A stretch of 64,000 nucleotides of DNA. Source: Candidatus Caldilinea saccharophila (GTDB taxonomy: Bacteria > Chloroflexota > Anaerolineae > Caldilineales > Caldilineaceae). Below the pieces are notes generated by a model. That model did not search any database. It saw only the letters and a list, made by a program, of their open reading frames with translations, and had not been told where the DNA came from. Shown here one piece after another: positions 47,591 to 56,735 of the stretch; position 1 is the stretch's first letter, and every line of letters starts with the position of its first letter. The DNA is taken from the NCBI GenBank assembly GCA_016710365.1, contig JADJVW010000007.1, positions 1-64,000 on the forward strand. The letters are read 5' to 3'. A program made the position numbers and the translations under genes.

Positions 47591-47959
47591 ATGGACGCCA
47601 TTCAACTCAAGCTGACGGCGCTGTGGATCGCACTGATGCTGGTCTATCTGCTGGGCGACGTGTTGCGCATCTTCAGCGGCGACTTCAAGCCCGGCGAGAT
47701 CATGGGCATGCAGGCGTCACAGGTAATGTGGCTGGGGATCGCGATGCTGATGGTGATTCCCATCGTCATGATCGTGCTGACGCTGACGGTGGGGCAGCCG
47801 GTCAACCGCTGGCTGAACATCATCGTGGCAATCTTCTTTCTGTTGTTCAATCTTGTAGGGCTGCCGAGCTATGCTTCGTGGTACGACCGCTTCCTGCTCG
47901 GGGTGAGTCTCGTGTTCAACGCGATGACCATCTGGTACGCGTGGAAGTGGACATCATAA
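47591..47959 (+). CDS. DUF6326 family membrane protein
   Basis: A 122-residue protein with four helices: LTALWIALMLVYLLGDVLRI, VMWLGIAMLMVIPIVMIVLT, LNIIVAIFFLLFNLVGLP and FLLGVSLVFNAMTIWYAW. The family pattern (ADIL/GDVLRIF after helix 1, NRWLNI before helix 3) is complete, in contrast with the shortened relative at 46157. Its ATG is one base after the dehydrogenase stop, so it is translated with it. No function is established for the family. Confidence 0.82.
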   Translation: MDAIQLKLTALWIALMLVYLLGDVLRIFSGDFKPGEIMGMQASQVMWLGIAMLMVIPIVMIVLTLTVGQPVNRWLNIIVAIFFLLFNLVGLPSYASWYDRFLLGVSLVFNAMTIWYAWKWTS

Positions 47960-47975
47960 GGAGGTCGATAGAACT

Positions 47976-48992
47976 ATGAAAGCCATCGTCTACACGCAGT
48001 ATGGGCCACCCGATGTTCTCCATCTCCAAGAAGTAGAGAAGCCGGCGCCCGCGGCCAACGAGATCCTGGTCAAAGTGCACGCCACGCCGGTGAACTATGG
48101 CGACCTGATCGCGCGCAACTTCGGCAACACCCCGATGAACGAGTTTAATATGCCGGCGCCGCTCTACTTTCCGGCGCGCCTCGCCTTTGGCTGGAGCAAG
48201 CCGAAGAAGCCGATCCTGGGCAGCGAGTTTGCCGGCGTGGTCGAGGCGACCGGCGCAAGCGTGACCTGCTTCCAGCCGGGCGACGCGGTCTTCGGCTATC
48301 GCGGGCAGAGCATGGGCGCCTATGCAGAGTATCTGTGCATCGCCGCGGATGGCATGGTGGCGCCCATGCCGGTCACCCTGAGCTTCGCTGAAGCGGCGGC
48401 AGTGCCCTACGGCGGACTCACTGCGCTCACCTTGCTCAGGAAAGTAGCTATCCAGCCAGGGCAGAAGGTGCTGATCAACGGCGCCAGCGGCGGCATTGGC
48501 GCAGCGGCCGTGCAGCTTGCCAAGCACGACGGGGCTGAAGTCACCGGCGTGTGCAGCACCCCACGCGTCGCCTACGTGAAAGCGCTCGGTGCAGACAAGG
48601 TGATCGATTATACACGCGAGGACTTCACCCGCACTGGAGAGCGCTACGACCTGATCTTCGACATCCTGGGACGCAGCTCCTTTGCCCGCTGCAAGCAATC
48701 CCTGACGGCGCACGGCATCTACTTGCTGGCCAGCTTTAAGATGAAGGCTGTGATGCAGATGTTGTGGACAAGCATGGCCGGCGACAAGAAGGTCGTCTGC
48801 GCGCTATCCAACGAGCAGCCGGCCGACCTGGTTTTTCTGAAGGAATTGATCGAGGCGGGCCAGTACGAGTCGATCGTCGACCGCACTTTTCCGCTGGAGC
48901 AGGCCGCGGATGCGCACCGTTATGTCGAAGATGGGCGCAAGCAGGGCAATGTGGTGATTGTACAATGCCAGGCAAAGCTGGCAGTACTGTAG
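47976..48992 (+). CDS. Medium-chain NAD(P)-dependent alcohol dehydrogenase, paralog 2
   Basis: A 338-residue paralog of the enzyme at 46591. MKAIVYTQYGPPDVLHLQEV and VKVHATPVNYGDLIARNFGN, a longer loop with PARLAFGWSKPKKPILGSEF, then VLINGASGGIGAAAVQLAKH (Rossmann), VIDYTREDFT and the end GNVVIVQ. A strong AGGAGG lies 12 bases before the ATG. Its 3' end overlaps the DUF433 gene by 28 bases. Local duplication with the DUF6326 gene between the copies seems likely. Confidence 0.9.
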   Translation: MKAIVYTQYGPPDVLHLQEVEKPAPAANEILVKVHATPVNYGDLIARNFGNTPMNEFNMPAPLYFPARLAFGWSKPKKPILGSEFAGVVEATGASVTCFQPGDAVFGYRGQSMGAYAEYLCIAADGMVAPMPVTLSFAEAAAVPYGGLTALTLLRKVAIQPGQKVLINGASGGIGAAAVQLAKHDGAEVTGVCSTPRVAYVKALGADKVIDYTREDFTRTGERYDLIFDILGRSSFARCKQSLTAHGIYLLASFKMKAVMQMLWTSMAGDKKVVCALSNEQPADLVFLKELIEAGQYESIVDRTFPLEQAADAHRYVEDGRKQGNVVIVQCQAKLAVL

Positions 48993-49342
48993 TGCCGCCA
49001 AGGGGACAAACCAGTAAGACACTTCAACAGATCGAGCAGGAGCTTAGCAATTTACCACTGGCCGACAAGCTGCATCTGCTTCAGACGCTCTTTTTCTCTC
49101 TGGCCCATCTTTGGCCGGCGATTGAACAAACGCCTGGCGTGGTAGGCGGTGATGCATGCGTCATGCGCACGCGTATCCCCGTCTGGGCGTTGGTGCAGTA
49201 TCGTCGTCTGGGCTGGAGTGACGCGCAGATTTTGGAAAACTTCCCCACCCTCCGCCAGGCAGATCTGGCCCAAGCCTGGGCGTATGCTGCGGCCTATCCG
49301 ACGGAGATCGAACGCGCCTTGCGCGAGCAGGAAGCGGCGTAA
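48965..49342 (+). CDS. DUF433 family protein, likely antitoxin (module 3)
   Basis: A 125-residue protein with an N-terminal helical part (LQQIEQELSNLPLADKLHLL) before the DUF433 core: TPGVVGGDACVMRTRIPVWA (about residues 64-83), LVQYRRLGWSDAQILENFP, and LAQAWAYAAAYPTEIERAL. The ATG overlaps the end of the dehydrogenase gene. Its DUF5615 partner at 49348 is cut short, so the module is an antitoxin without a working toxin. Orphan antitoxins of this kind are common as decay products. Confidence 0.8.
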   Translation: MPGKAGSTVVPPRGQTSKTLQQIEQELSNLPLADKLHLLQTLFFSLAHLWPAIEQTPGVVGGDACVMRTRIPVWALVQYRRLGWSDAQILENFPTLRQADLAQAWAYAAAYPTEIERALREQEAA

Positions 49343-49347
49343 CGACA

Positions 49348-49467
49348 ATGGCGCGCCTCTATGCCAACGAGAATTTCCCCTACGCCGTCGTGCAGGAGCT
49401 GCGCAGGCTGGGAAACGATGTCCTGACTGTCGCTGAAGCAGGCAACGCTGGGCCGCACCATCTCTGA
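49348..49467 (+). pseudogene. DUF5615 PIN-like toxin, truncated (module 3)
   Basis: ATG at 49348, five bases after the DUF433 stop, opens MARLYANENFPYAVVQELRR and LGNDVLTVAEAGNAG, the first 35 residues of a DUF5615 protein, then hits a TGA at 49465-49467. Full-length members have about 110-120 residues; the second acidic cluster and the HHWG-like end are lost, and nothing similar follows downstream. The last residues (PHHL) already diverge, so this is a deletion, not a single frameshift. Confidence 0.7.
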
Positions 49468-49587
49468 AATGGCTACCGCTTTCACCTGACATTCTGCACA
49501 CCCCTCAGTTTATCGCTATTATGAGATCAATCTTCTCCCAGCCTTGTCGGTCGCTACTGTACGCACCCTGCTGCGTTCGATCATGGT

Positions 49588-49616
49588 TTGCCAGACGCGG
49601 GCACGCTTGCTATGAT
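49588..49616 (+). promoter_or_regulatory. Sigma-70 promoter of the plus-strand arabinofuranosidase
   Basis: TTGCCA (49588-49593) and TATGAT (49611-49616) with 17-base spacing, about 80 bases before the ATG. Just downstream GAAAGC (49620-49625) and GCTTTC (49637-49642) form an interrupted inverted repeat that might be an operator for a LacI-type regulator. Confidence 0.6.
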
Positions 49617-49697
49617 TGAGAAAGCAGGAAGGTATCGCTTTCCATCCATCCGTTTTCCTCTCTGGTTCCGGCTTACCGGGTTTTGGAGCATACAATC

Positions 49698-51206
49698 ATG
49701 AATCGCATTGTGATCAACGCCGACCTTGGCCAGCACACGATTAGCCGCCACATTTATGGTCACTTTTCCGAACACCTGGGCAATTGTATTTACGGCGGGT
49801 TTTGGGTGGGCGAAGAATCCTCCACAAGCAACACGCGTGGCATCCGTAACGATGTCGTGCAGGCCTTGCGCACCACCAATATCCCCAATCTGCGTTGGCC
49901 TGGTGGCTGTTTTGCCGACGAATATCACTGGCAAGATGGCATCGGTCCGCGGGACAAACGCCCTTCGATGGTCAACACCCACTGGGGTGGCGTGACCGAG
50001 AATAACCAGTTTGGCACGCACGAATTCCTGGATCTGTGCGAACAGTTGGCCTGCGAACCCTACATTTGCGGCAATGTAGGCAGCGGAACAGTGCACGAGA
50101 TGCAGCAGTGGGTGGAGTACATTACCTTCGACGGCCAAAGCCCAATGGCTGATCTGCGGCGCCAGAATGGGCGCGAGCAGCCCTGGCGGCTGAAGTACTG
50201 GGGTGTGGGCAACGAAAACTGGGGCTGTGGCGGCAACATGTCGGCCGAATACTATATCAACGAGTATCGCCGCTATGCCACCTATCTCCGTGACTTTGGG
50301 GAGAATCGTCTCTACAAGATTGCCGGCGGCCCTCATGATGGGGATACCCACTGGACCGAGGTGTTGATGAGCCAGCTCAAGAACCAGGGCAATCGCTGGC
50401 TGGCCGCTGGCTTGTCGCTGCACTATTACACCCTGGGCGCCGCCTGGCAAAACAAGCTCACCGCCACCGGTTTTGGCGAAGATCAATGGTTCCCGGTGCT
50501 GCGCGATGCACTCCGGATGGACGAACTGCTCACCCGTCACAGCACGGTGATGGACAAATATGACCCGGAGCAGGAAATTGGGTTGATTGTGGACGAATGG
50601 GGTACGTGGTATCAGGTGGAAGCCGACACGAACCCAGGCTTTCTTTACCAGCAGAACTCATTACGCGACGCGCTGGTCGCCGCCATTCACCTGAATGTCT
50701 TTAACCAACACTGCGACCGGGTTCACATGGCCAACATTGCCCAGACTATCAACGTCCTGCAGGCCATGATCCTGACTGACCCGGCGAGTGCAGACGGAGC
50801 TGGGCGCATCTTGTTGACGCCCACCTACCATGTCTTTGAGATGTACAAGGTGCATCAGGATGCCACCTTGCTGCCGCTGGACATCCAATGTCCTGAATAC
50901 AGCTTCGGCGGGTCCTCACTCCCAGGCGTCAGTGGCTCCGCCTCGCGCAACGCGGACGGCGTTGTTCATGTGACGCTCGCCAACCTGAATCCCAACCAGC
51001 CCGTAGAGATGGCTTGTGAGCTACGCGGCCTGGCAGGCAAACAGATTACCGGGCGCGTACTGACAGGCCCGACGATGGACGCCCACAACAGCTTCGACCA
51101 GCCCGACGAGGTGCGACCCGTGTCCTTCAACGGTGCAATACATACCGAGGCTGGCATCACGCTCAAACTGCCGCCCAAGTCCGTAGTGGTGCTTGCGATC
51201 GTCTGA
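49698..51206 (+). CDS. Alpha-L-arabinofuranosidase, GH51 (copy 1)
   Basis: A 502-residue intracellular enzyme that removes terminal arabinofuranose from arabinan or arabinoxylan fragments. The N-terminal IYGHFSEHLGNCIYGGFWVG and RWPGGCFADEYHWQDGIGPR are GH51 hallmarks. The acid/base is Glu173 in GVGNENWG and the nucleophile Glu300 in LIVDEWGTWY. The C-terminal beta domain ends TLKLPPKSVVVLAI. No signal peptide, so substrates must be imported, presumably by the ABC system at 52943-58851. GGAG lies ten bases before the ATG at 49698. It converges with a second GH51 gene; the two differ strongly and are not recent duplicates. Confidence 0.95.
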   Translation: MNRIVINADLGQHTISRHIYGHFSEHLGNCIYGGFWVGEESSTSNTRGIRNDVVQALRTTNIPNLRWPGGCFADEYHWQDGIGPRDKRPSMVNTHWGGVTENNQFGTHEFLDLCEQLACEPYICGNVGSGTVHEMQQWVEYITFDGQSPMADLRRQNGREQPWRLKYWGVGNENWGCGGNMSAEYYINEYRRYATYLRDFGENRLYKIAGGPHDGDTHWTEVLMSQLKNQGNRWLAAGLSLHYYTLGAAWQNKLTATGFGEDQWFPVLRDALRMDELLTRHSTVMDKYDPEQEIGLIVDEWGTWYQVEADTNPGFLYQQNSLRDALVAAIHLNVFNQHCDRVHMANIAQTINVLQAMILTDPASADGAGRILLTPTYHVFEMYKVHQDATLLPLDIQCPEYSFGGSSLPGVSGSASRNADGVVHVTLANLNPNQPVEMACELRGLAGKQITGRVLTGPTMDAHNSFDQPDEVRPVSFNGAIHTEAGITLKLPPKSVVVLAIV

Positions 51207-51362
51207 CCCAGCCAGGCTGGGGCCAGAATTTCAAGGGTTCTGGGGCTCATCATTTTGGATAATGCTCGGATGCTGCCCGACGTGCGCGGTTTCGAGGGAC
51301 AGGAGGCAGAATGTCTGTCTGGCGTGGGAGATGACGGATAATTCCGTGTTCTCGCACCCAGT

Positions 51363-52829
51363 TCACACTGCCAGGATGGTCAGGGAATGGGGCGGAAGAG
51401 ACGTCACGCCGGCAGAGAACAGCAACTCTACCTGTTGGGGCGCGACACGGGCGGGCGCATCGATGTCGTTGAAGGCGTCGGGGCTGTCGCCGCTGAGCAC
51501 TGTCGCTTGATAGGCGCCTTGCAGGGGTGCGCCCGCAAAGTGGATTTGGCACATCAATTCGCTGGCGGGCAAGCGATTGACCAGGGCCAGCCGCCATCCC
51601 TGCTGTGTATCATTGCAGGTGGCAACGACGTCCAGCGACGGCACGGATGATGAGCCGTGCACAAACGCATCACAGTCAACAAAGGCGTCAGCGATCCGGC
51701 TGCCAAGCAGGTTGGCATACATGGCGAGCACGTGAAAGGTTGTGCGTCGTACAACGCCCGCAGGATGCACAAAGAGCGGCCCGCGCGTGTTCACAATAGG
51801 CGCCATGTTGGCCATCCATACCGTGTCTGCGTGGCGCAGGCAGGTGTTGAGAAAACCGGCGGCAAAGACGCCATCAGCCATGGTATAGGTGGCGTTGATG
51901 TCGTTGCGGTCGCGGGCCTGGATGGCCGCCGATGAGTTGCCATCTGGGTGGTGCCAGCCACGCAGGTTCCATTCATCGAAGGCGATGCCCAACTTCCCGG
52001 CAAAGCCGGCCACCCCGATGATCTGTTCGGTCAGACGAATAGCATCCTCGACCTGGCCCGAACGCACGACACAGGTAGCGTAGTCGCTGGGTTCATCTTT
52101 CTGCCAGAGAGGATCGTAGTAACCGTGGATCGAAACCATATCCAGGTATTTCCCTGCGTGGCGCAGCAGGTTAAGCGTCCAGTCCACATCGGGCAGGGCG
52201 GCGGCCAGCAGCCGGATTGAGGGATCCACGCGTTTCATCATCTTCGCTGACTCGGCCACGAAGCGGCCCCATTCTGCGGCTGTCTTGGCGCCTATCTCCC
52301 AGTCACCGTAGTTCTCGTTGCCGATCGACCAGTAGCGGACAGCGTGTGGCTGCATGTGACCGTTTGCCTGGCGCAGTTTTGCCCAAGGGCCAGCTGCGGG
52401 CAGATTGCAGTACTCGACCCAATCGCTCATCTCTTCTGGCGCACCGGCGCCGGCGTTGGTGCAGATGTAAGGTTCCGCCCCGATTTTGTGACACCACGCG
52501 ACAAATTCGTCGGTGCCAAATGTGTTGGGATCTTCGACGCGCCAGGCTTTGTCAAAGGCTGGCCGGCGCTGTAGCCCGACGCCATCCTGCCAGTGATAGG
52601 CGCTGACAAAGCAGCCTCCGGGCCAGCGCACCACCGGCGCCCGCAATTCGCGCAGGGCCTCGATGACGTCAGTGCGAAAGCCTTCCGCATCGGCCAACGG
52701 CGAACCTGGGTCGAAGACGCCACCGTACACCTGGCGGTGAAAATGCTCCAGGAACTGGCCGAAGATCATTGGGTTATAGGGCTTACTTCCGCGATATGGA
52801 TCAACATAGACGGATGCCGAGAAAGTCAT
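51363..52829 (-). CDS. Alpha-L-arabinofuranosidase, GH51 (copy 2)
   Basis: A 488-residue GH51 enzyme without signal peptide. MIFGQFLEHFHRQVYGGVFD and RWPGGCFVSAYHWQDGVGLQ mark the family. Acid/base Glu172 sits in SIGNENYGDW, nucleophile Glu286 in IAFDEWNLRGWHH. The subtype FLEHFHRQVYGG differs from copy 1 (FSEHLGNCIYGG), so the two may prefer different linkages or oligosaccharides. The start at 52829 (MTFSASVYVDPYRG) has AAGG a few bases upstream. It is the last gene of the minus-strand ABC importer operon, 114 bases after the ATPase. Confidence 0.94.
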   Translation of the reverse strand: MTFSASVYVDPYRGSKPYNPMIFGQFLEHFHRQVYGGVFDPGSPLADAEGFRTDVIEALRELRAPVVRWPGGCFVSAYHWQDGVGLQRRPAFDKAWRVEDPNTFGTDEFVAWCHKIGAEPYICTNAGAGAPEEMSDWVEYCNLPAAGPWAKLRQANGHMQPHAVRYWSIGNENYGDWEIGAKTAAEWGRFVAESAKMMKRVDPSIRLLAAALPDVDWTLNLLRHAGKYLDMVSIHGYYDPLWQKDEPSDYATCVVRSGQVEDAIRLTEQIIGVAGFAGKLGIAFDEWNLRGWHHPDGNSSAAIQARDRNDINATYTMADGVFAAGFLNTCLRHADTVWMANMAPIVNTRGPLFVHPAGVVRRTTFHVLAMYANLLGSRIADAFVDCDAFVHGSSSVPSLDVVATCNDTQQGWRLALVNRLPASELMCQIHFAGAPLQGAYQATVLSGDSPDAFNDIDAPARVAPQQVELLFSAGVTSLPPHSLTILAV

Positions 52830-52942
52830 CCTTGCCTGCTTTCCGGGCAGTACGCGCCCCATTCGCTAGCCATACAAATAGCACTTCACTGTTCGTTGCT
52901 CAACCTGCACGTCGGGCGGATCAGCCTTGCGGCAGATGTCCA

Positions 52943-53848
52943 TTACATGCGGACAGCGGCCCGCAACTTACAACCCACCCTGCCGTATTCCTTCACTTCG
53001 GTCGCCCCAAGGTCAATGTGCGCGGCCCATGCCGCTTTTTCCGTGGGCTGCGGTTTCGGAATCGACGCCTTTAGCAATTGTGAATAGGGGTGGAGCGGGT
53101 TATCCAGCACCGCTTCAACCGGGGCGGATTCCACAACATACCCACGGAGCATGATCGCGATCCGATCAGTGATGTAGTAGGCCGTGGGCAGGTCATGGGT
53201 CAGATAAATAACACTTACCTGTTGCTCATCGCGCAGCTTGCGGAACAGATTCACAATTTCCATACGTAGCGAAGCATCAACCATCGAAACCGGCTCATCG
53301 GCCAGGATCAGCCGTGGGTGCGGGATCAACGCCCGGGCGACCGACACGCGCTGGATCTGGCCGCCGGAGAGTTCGTGGGGATAGCGCTTGGCCACTTCAT
53401 CCAACGACAGCCCCACGTTATGGAGTGCTTCATCCACGATAGGGGCCGCCGCCCGCTGGTTCGGCGCCATCCCGAAGTTGATGGCGGTTTCAAACAGGTA
53501 AGTATCGACGTGTCGCAATGGGCTGAAGGTCTCAAACGGGTTCTGGAACACCGGCTGGACCTTCTTCATAAACTCTTTGAAATCGCTCCGCTTGCGGATG
53601 GTTGCTAGATTGCGGCCTTCGAAAAACACATTGCCCGTTGTGGGGTCCAGGTCGCGCAGCAGCAGGCGTGAAAGCGTGGTCTTGCCGCTCCCACTTTCAC
53701 CGGCCAGGGTGTAAATCTCCGGTTTATCGCGCTCTAGCGAGAACGATATGTCATTGACGGCCACCATGCGCGTGCCACTAAATATATTGCCGGTATGAAA
53801 CTCGACGGTGACATGTTGAACATCGAGCAGCTTGGGTTCTGTGTTCAT
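52943..53848 (-). CDS. ABC importer ATPase, oligopeptide/oligosaccharide type (DppF/OppF-like)
   Basis: A 301-residue ATPase with Walker A AGESGSGKTTLSRL (about residues 47-60), signature LSGGQIQRVSVARAL, Walker B LILADEPVSMVD, switch YLTHD and the C-terminal HPYSQLLKASIP typical of the Dpp/Opp subfamily. Its ATG overlaps the stop of the upstream DppD-like gene by four bases. It pairs with that ATPase. In saccharolytic bacteria this subfamily often carries plant-derived oligosaccharides, which fits the GH51 neighbours. Confidence 0.93.
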   Translation of the reverse strand: MNTEPKLLDVQHVTVEFHTGNIFSGTRMVAVNDISFSLERDKPEIYTLAGESGSGKTTLSRLLLRDLDPTTGNVFFEGRNLATIRKRSDFKEFMKKVQPVFQNPFETFSPLRHVDTYLFETAINFGMAPNQRAAAPIVDEALHNVGLSLDEVAKRYPHELSGGQIQRVSVARALIPHPRLILADEPVSMVDASLRMEIVNLFRKLRDEQQVSVIYLTHDLPTAYYITDRIAIMLRGYVVESAPVEAVLDNPLHPYSQLLKASIPKPQPTEKAAWAAHIDLGATEVKEYGRVGCKLRAAVRM

Positions 53849-54837
53849 TGCGAGCCATCCTTGACCAGGTGACAGGCCACGCGATGGCGTTCGGCGACCT
53901 GGAGCATCTCGGGTACGTCCGTCCGGCAGATATCGATAGCAAGCGGGCAGCGCGGGTGAAAACGGCAGCCGGCCGGCGGGTTGGCGAGGTTGGGCGGCGC
54001 GCCTTTCAGACTGGCTTTGGTCGATCGTTCCCCGATCACGGGCAGCGAGCTGACCAGGTGTTGGGTGTAGGGATGGAGTGGCGCGGCAAAAATGTTCTCG
54101 GTCGGGGCCTCCTCCGCAATGCGGCCAGCGTACATGATCATCAACCGGTCGGCGACATTGGCGTGTACGGCGATATCGTGGGTGACGAGCAGCACGGTAT
54201 TGCCGCTTTCGGCTTGGATTTCCTTGATGGTCTGCAACACCCCGCGTTGCACCACCACGTCCAGCGCTGTGGTGGGTTCATCGGCGATGATCAGGCTGGG
54301 GTGGAACACGGTGGCCAGGGCGATCGCTACGCGCTGCCGCATGCCACCCGAAAGCTGGTGCGGGTACGCGTCCAGCACGTCGTCAGTCAAGCCCAGCCGG
54401 TTGATGTGCGCCTGGGTCTCGGCGAGGAATAGCTTTTTGTTGGTAATCGGCTGGTGCGAATCGACGATGTCTTCGAAGGTCTTTATCACCTTGCGCACCG
54501 GGTTCAGCACGCTCATCGATCCCTGCATGACGTACGATATTTCCTTCCAGCGGATGTTCTCCCGCAGTTCAGCCTGAGAAATCTTCAGCATATCGATTTC
54601 GTAGGCGCCGAACTGAAAGTTGACGCTCCCCGCATGCGCCTTCAGCGGGGGCTTGATCGAGCCGGAGATCACCTTAATCAGCGTCGTCTTCCCACAGCTC
54701 GACTCGCCCGCCACTCCATAAATCTCGTTGGGATAAAGTTCGAAGGAGACGCCGTCGACGGCGCGCACCGTCCGCGAGACTCCATATACCTCGGTCTGGT
54801 AATAAGCGCTTAGGTTCTGCACGCTCAGTAAGGGCAC
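53845..54837 (-). CDS. ABC importer ATPase, oligopeptide/oligosaccharide type (DppD/OppD-like)
   Basis: A 330-residue ATPase. Walker A GESSCGKTTLIKV (about residues 42-54), signature LSGGMRQRVAIALA, Walker B LIIADEPTTALDVV, H-loop VTHDIAVH. The C-terminal GCRFHPRCPLAIDIC is the cysteine motif of the oligo/dipeptide ATPases (often an iron-sulfur site). The gene starts three bases after the permease stop and overlaps the next ATPase, so it lies in the middle of one operon. Confidence 0.94.
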   Translation of the reverse strand: MPLLSVQNLSAYYQTEVYGVSRTVRAVDGVSFELYPNEIYGVAGESSCGKTTLIKVISGSIKPPLKAHAGSVNFQFGAYEIDMLKISQAELRENIRWKEISYVMQGSMSVLNPVRKVIKTFEDIVDSHQPITNKKLFLAETQAHINRLGLTDDVLDAYPHQLSGGMRQRVAIALATVFHPSLIIADEPTTALDVVVQRGVLQTIKEIQAESGNTVLLVTHDIAVHANVADRLMIMYAGRIAEEAPTENIFAAPLHPYTQHLVSSLPVIGERSTKASLKGAPPNLANPPAGCRFHPRCPLAIDICRTDVPEMLQVAERHRVACHLVKDGSQ

Positions 54838-54840
54838 GGG

Positions 54841-55698
54841 TCAACCTCCAATCAACCGTAAACGTGTTCGCGGATCGGTATATTCGTTCAGGCTCGAGAA
54901 GAGGAGGTGCAGACCGAGGAAGAGAACGATGGCCACCAGCACCGGCGCAGCGATCCACCACCAAACGCCGGCCACCAATGCGCCGTGCTGGTTGGCCCAG
55001 AAGAGCGCAGTGCCCAGAGTCGGCGTGCCCAGGTCCGTGAGACCCAGGATGCTCAGCGTCACTTCCATGCCAATTGCCCAGAGCATGTTGTTGATGGTAG
55101 TGGCGAAGACGATGGGCATCACAAAGGGCAGGTGCTGGTGGCGCGTGATCCAGAATGGGCTGACCCCGGAATAGATCGCGGTGCGTGAGAACGAGCGCTC
55201 CTTCAAGCTCAGCACCTGCGAGCGGATCAGGCGCGCATCCCACGGCCAGCCAAACAAGCCCAGGATGATGCCCAGGAACAGCAGATTCATCTGGTCGCGC
55301 AGCAGGAAGCTGAGCAGGATTAGAATGGGCAGCAGCGGTATGACCACGAAGCTGTCGTTGAACGCCATCAGCCCCTTGTCGATCCCCCCGCCCCGGTACC
55401 CAGCGGTCAGCCCGACGAAGATGGCGATGATGCGCGACACAATTGCCGCCACTGCCGCGATAAGGATCGAGTTGCGCACGGCAAATGTCATCCACCAGAA
55501 AATATCCTGACCACGCGAGCTGGTGCCGAAGATGTGTTCCAGTGAGGGGGGCAAGTCCAGCGCAGTTACAAACGTTTTGTTTGGATCCTCGGCCGAGACG
55601 AACGACAAAAGCATCATCACTGCCACGGCGCCCAGGAAAACACAAGCCACGCGGAAGCGGCCGTCGTATTTGAGTAGATCGCGAATAACTTTGAACAT
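54841..55698 (-). CDS. ABC importer permease, DppC-like
   Basis: A 285-residue membrane protein. An N-terminal helix (ACVFLGAVAVMMLLSFV) and an extracellular loop are followed by the BPD_transp_1 core: IFGTSSRGQDIFWWMTFAVR (about residues 56-75, the DppC signature), a loop with AFNDSFVVIPLLPILILL, and WDARLIRSQVLSLKERSF, the EAA-type coupling segment. AGGAG lies about nine bases before the ATG at 55698. A longer frame upstream overlaps the previous gene and lacks similarity. Works with the DppB-like permease. Confidence 0.92.
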   Translation of the reverse strand: MFKVIRDLLKYDGRFRVACVFLGAVAVMMLLSFVSAEDPNKTFVTALDLPPSLEHIFGTSSRGQDIFWWMTFAVRNSILIAAVAAIVSRIIAIFVGLTAGYRGGGIDKGLMAFNDSFVVIPLLPILILLSFLLRDQMNLLFLGIILGLFGWPWDARLIRSQVLSLKERSFSRTAIYSGVSPFWITRHQHLPFVMPIVFATTINNMLWAIGMEVTLSILGLTDLGTPTLGTALFWANQHGALVAGVWWWIAAPVLVAIVLFLGLHLLFSSLNEYTDPRTRLRLIGG

Positions 55699-55709
55699 AG
55701 TTCGAGCTC

Positions 55710-56720
55710 CTATTGGTACCGCACCCGCGGATCGAACAGTGGATAGATCAAGTCCATGATGAAGACGCAAGTGGCAACGCCGATGATTGAGTAGATGGCG
55801 ATCCCCATAATCAGTGAATAGTCGTTCCTGTAAATGGCCTGAACGGTTAGCATCCCCATCCCTGGGTAGCCAAAGACCACCTCCATGATGAGGGCCCCAC
55901 TGAAGACGGTCCCGAGCGACAAGGCCAGTCCAGTGAGTTGCGGCAGCAATGCATTCCGGCCCACGTAATGGTAAAGGATTTTGTTCTCTCTAATCCCGGC
56001 GGTTTCGGCATAGACTACATAGTCCTCGGAGATAATATTGGAGGTGAGTGACTTCATGCCGAGAAACCAGCCGCCAAACCCGATGAGGACCAGTGTGAGA
56101 AACGGCAGCGCCGCATGCCAAAGGTATGTCTGCGCGAACTCGAAGGAGAGATTGGGACGCGTCCCGACCGGGTAGGCGCCGCTGAATGGAAAGATGGGTA
56201 TAAAGTAGGAAAACACCACCAGCAGAACCAGCGCCACAACATAGTATGGGATCGGGCGCACCGCCTGGCTTAGCATATCGATTGCAAAGATCATTTTGTG
56301 TTTGGGATAGTAGCTGCTCAGGACACCAAAGAGGTTGCCAAGGATCCACGAAACGATCACGGCGCTTAACAACAGGGCCAGGGTCCACGGCAATGCCCGG
56401 CCAATCAACTCGGTGACCGGTGTTGGAAAGGTAGAGAGAGAGGGTCCAAGGTCGCCACGAAGCAACCGGCCCCAGAACGCCAGATACTGCTCGAACGGGC
56501 TGCCGGACAGCCCGTACAACTCGGTCAGCGCAACGCGCAGGCTGGCGATGGCCGCTGGGTCGACCGCCGAGCCACTCGACGTGATCATGCTGATCTGTGC
56601 TTCAACCGGGCTGAGGGGCGAGAGCCGGGGAATAATGAAAACCGCCGTGATCCCGATAAAACAAACGGTGAGATATTGAAGGATTCGTGGAAACAAATAG
56701 CCTAACAAAAACTTTCGCAT
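55710..56720 (-). CDS. ABC importer permease, DppB-like
   Basis: A 336-residue permease. First helix YLTVCFIGITAVFIIPRLSP, then the long extracellular part with LTELYGLSGSPFEQYLAFWG and RGDLGPSLSTFPTPV that is typical of DppB. The core helices and coupling segment SEDYVVYAETAGIRENKILY (EAA-like loop, about residues 233-252) follow. AGTG before the ATG is a weak ribosome site. A strong hairpin terminator (56736-56787) lies between this gene and the substrate-binding gene, so expression here is probably lower than that of the binding protein. Confidence 0.92.
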   Translation of the reverse strand: MRKFLLGYLFPRILQYLTVCFIGITAVFIIPRLSPLSPVEAQISMITSSGSAVDPAAIASLRVALTELYGLSGSPFEQYLAFWGRLLRGDLGPSLSTFPTPVTELIGRALPWTLALLLSAVIVSWILGNLFGVLSSYYPKHKMIFAIDMLSQAVRPIPYYVVALVLLVVFSYFIPIFPFSGAYPVGTRPNLSFEFAQTYLWHAALPFLTLVLIGFGGWFLGMKSLTSNIISEDYVVYAETAGIRENKILYHYVGRNALLPQLTGLALSLGTVFSGALIMEVVFGYPGMGMLTVQAIYRNDYSLIMGIAIYSIIGVATCVFIMDLIYPLFDPRVRYQ

Positions 56721-56735
56721 TGAGAATCACTCCGC

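Noticed and set aside
51207..51240. Short CCCAGCC/GGCTGGG hairpin between the two GH51 genes as a terminator
   Set aside because: The stem is short with almost no loop and no T tract follows; support is too weak to list as a feature.
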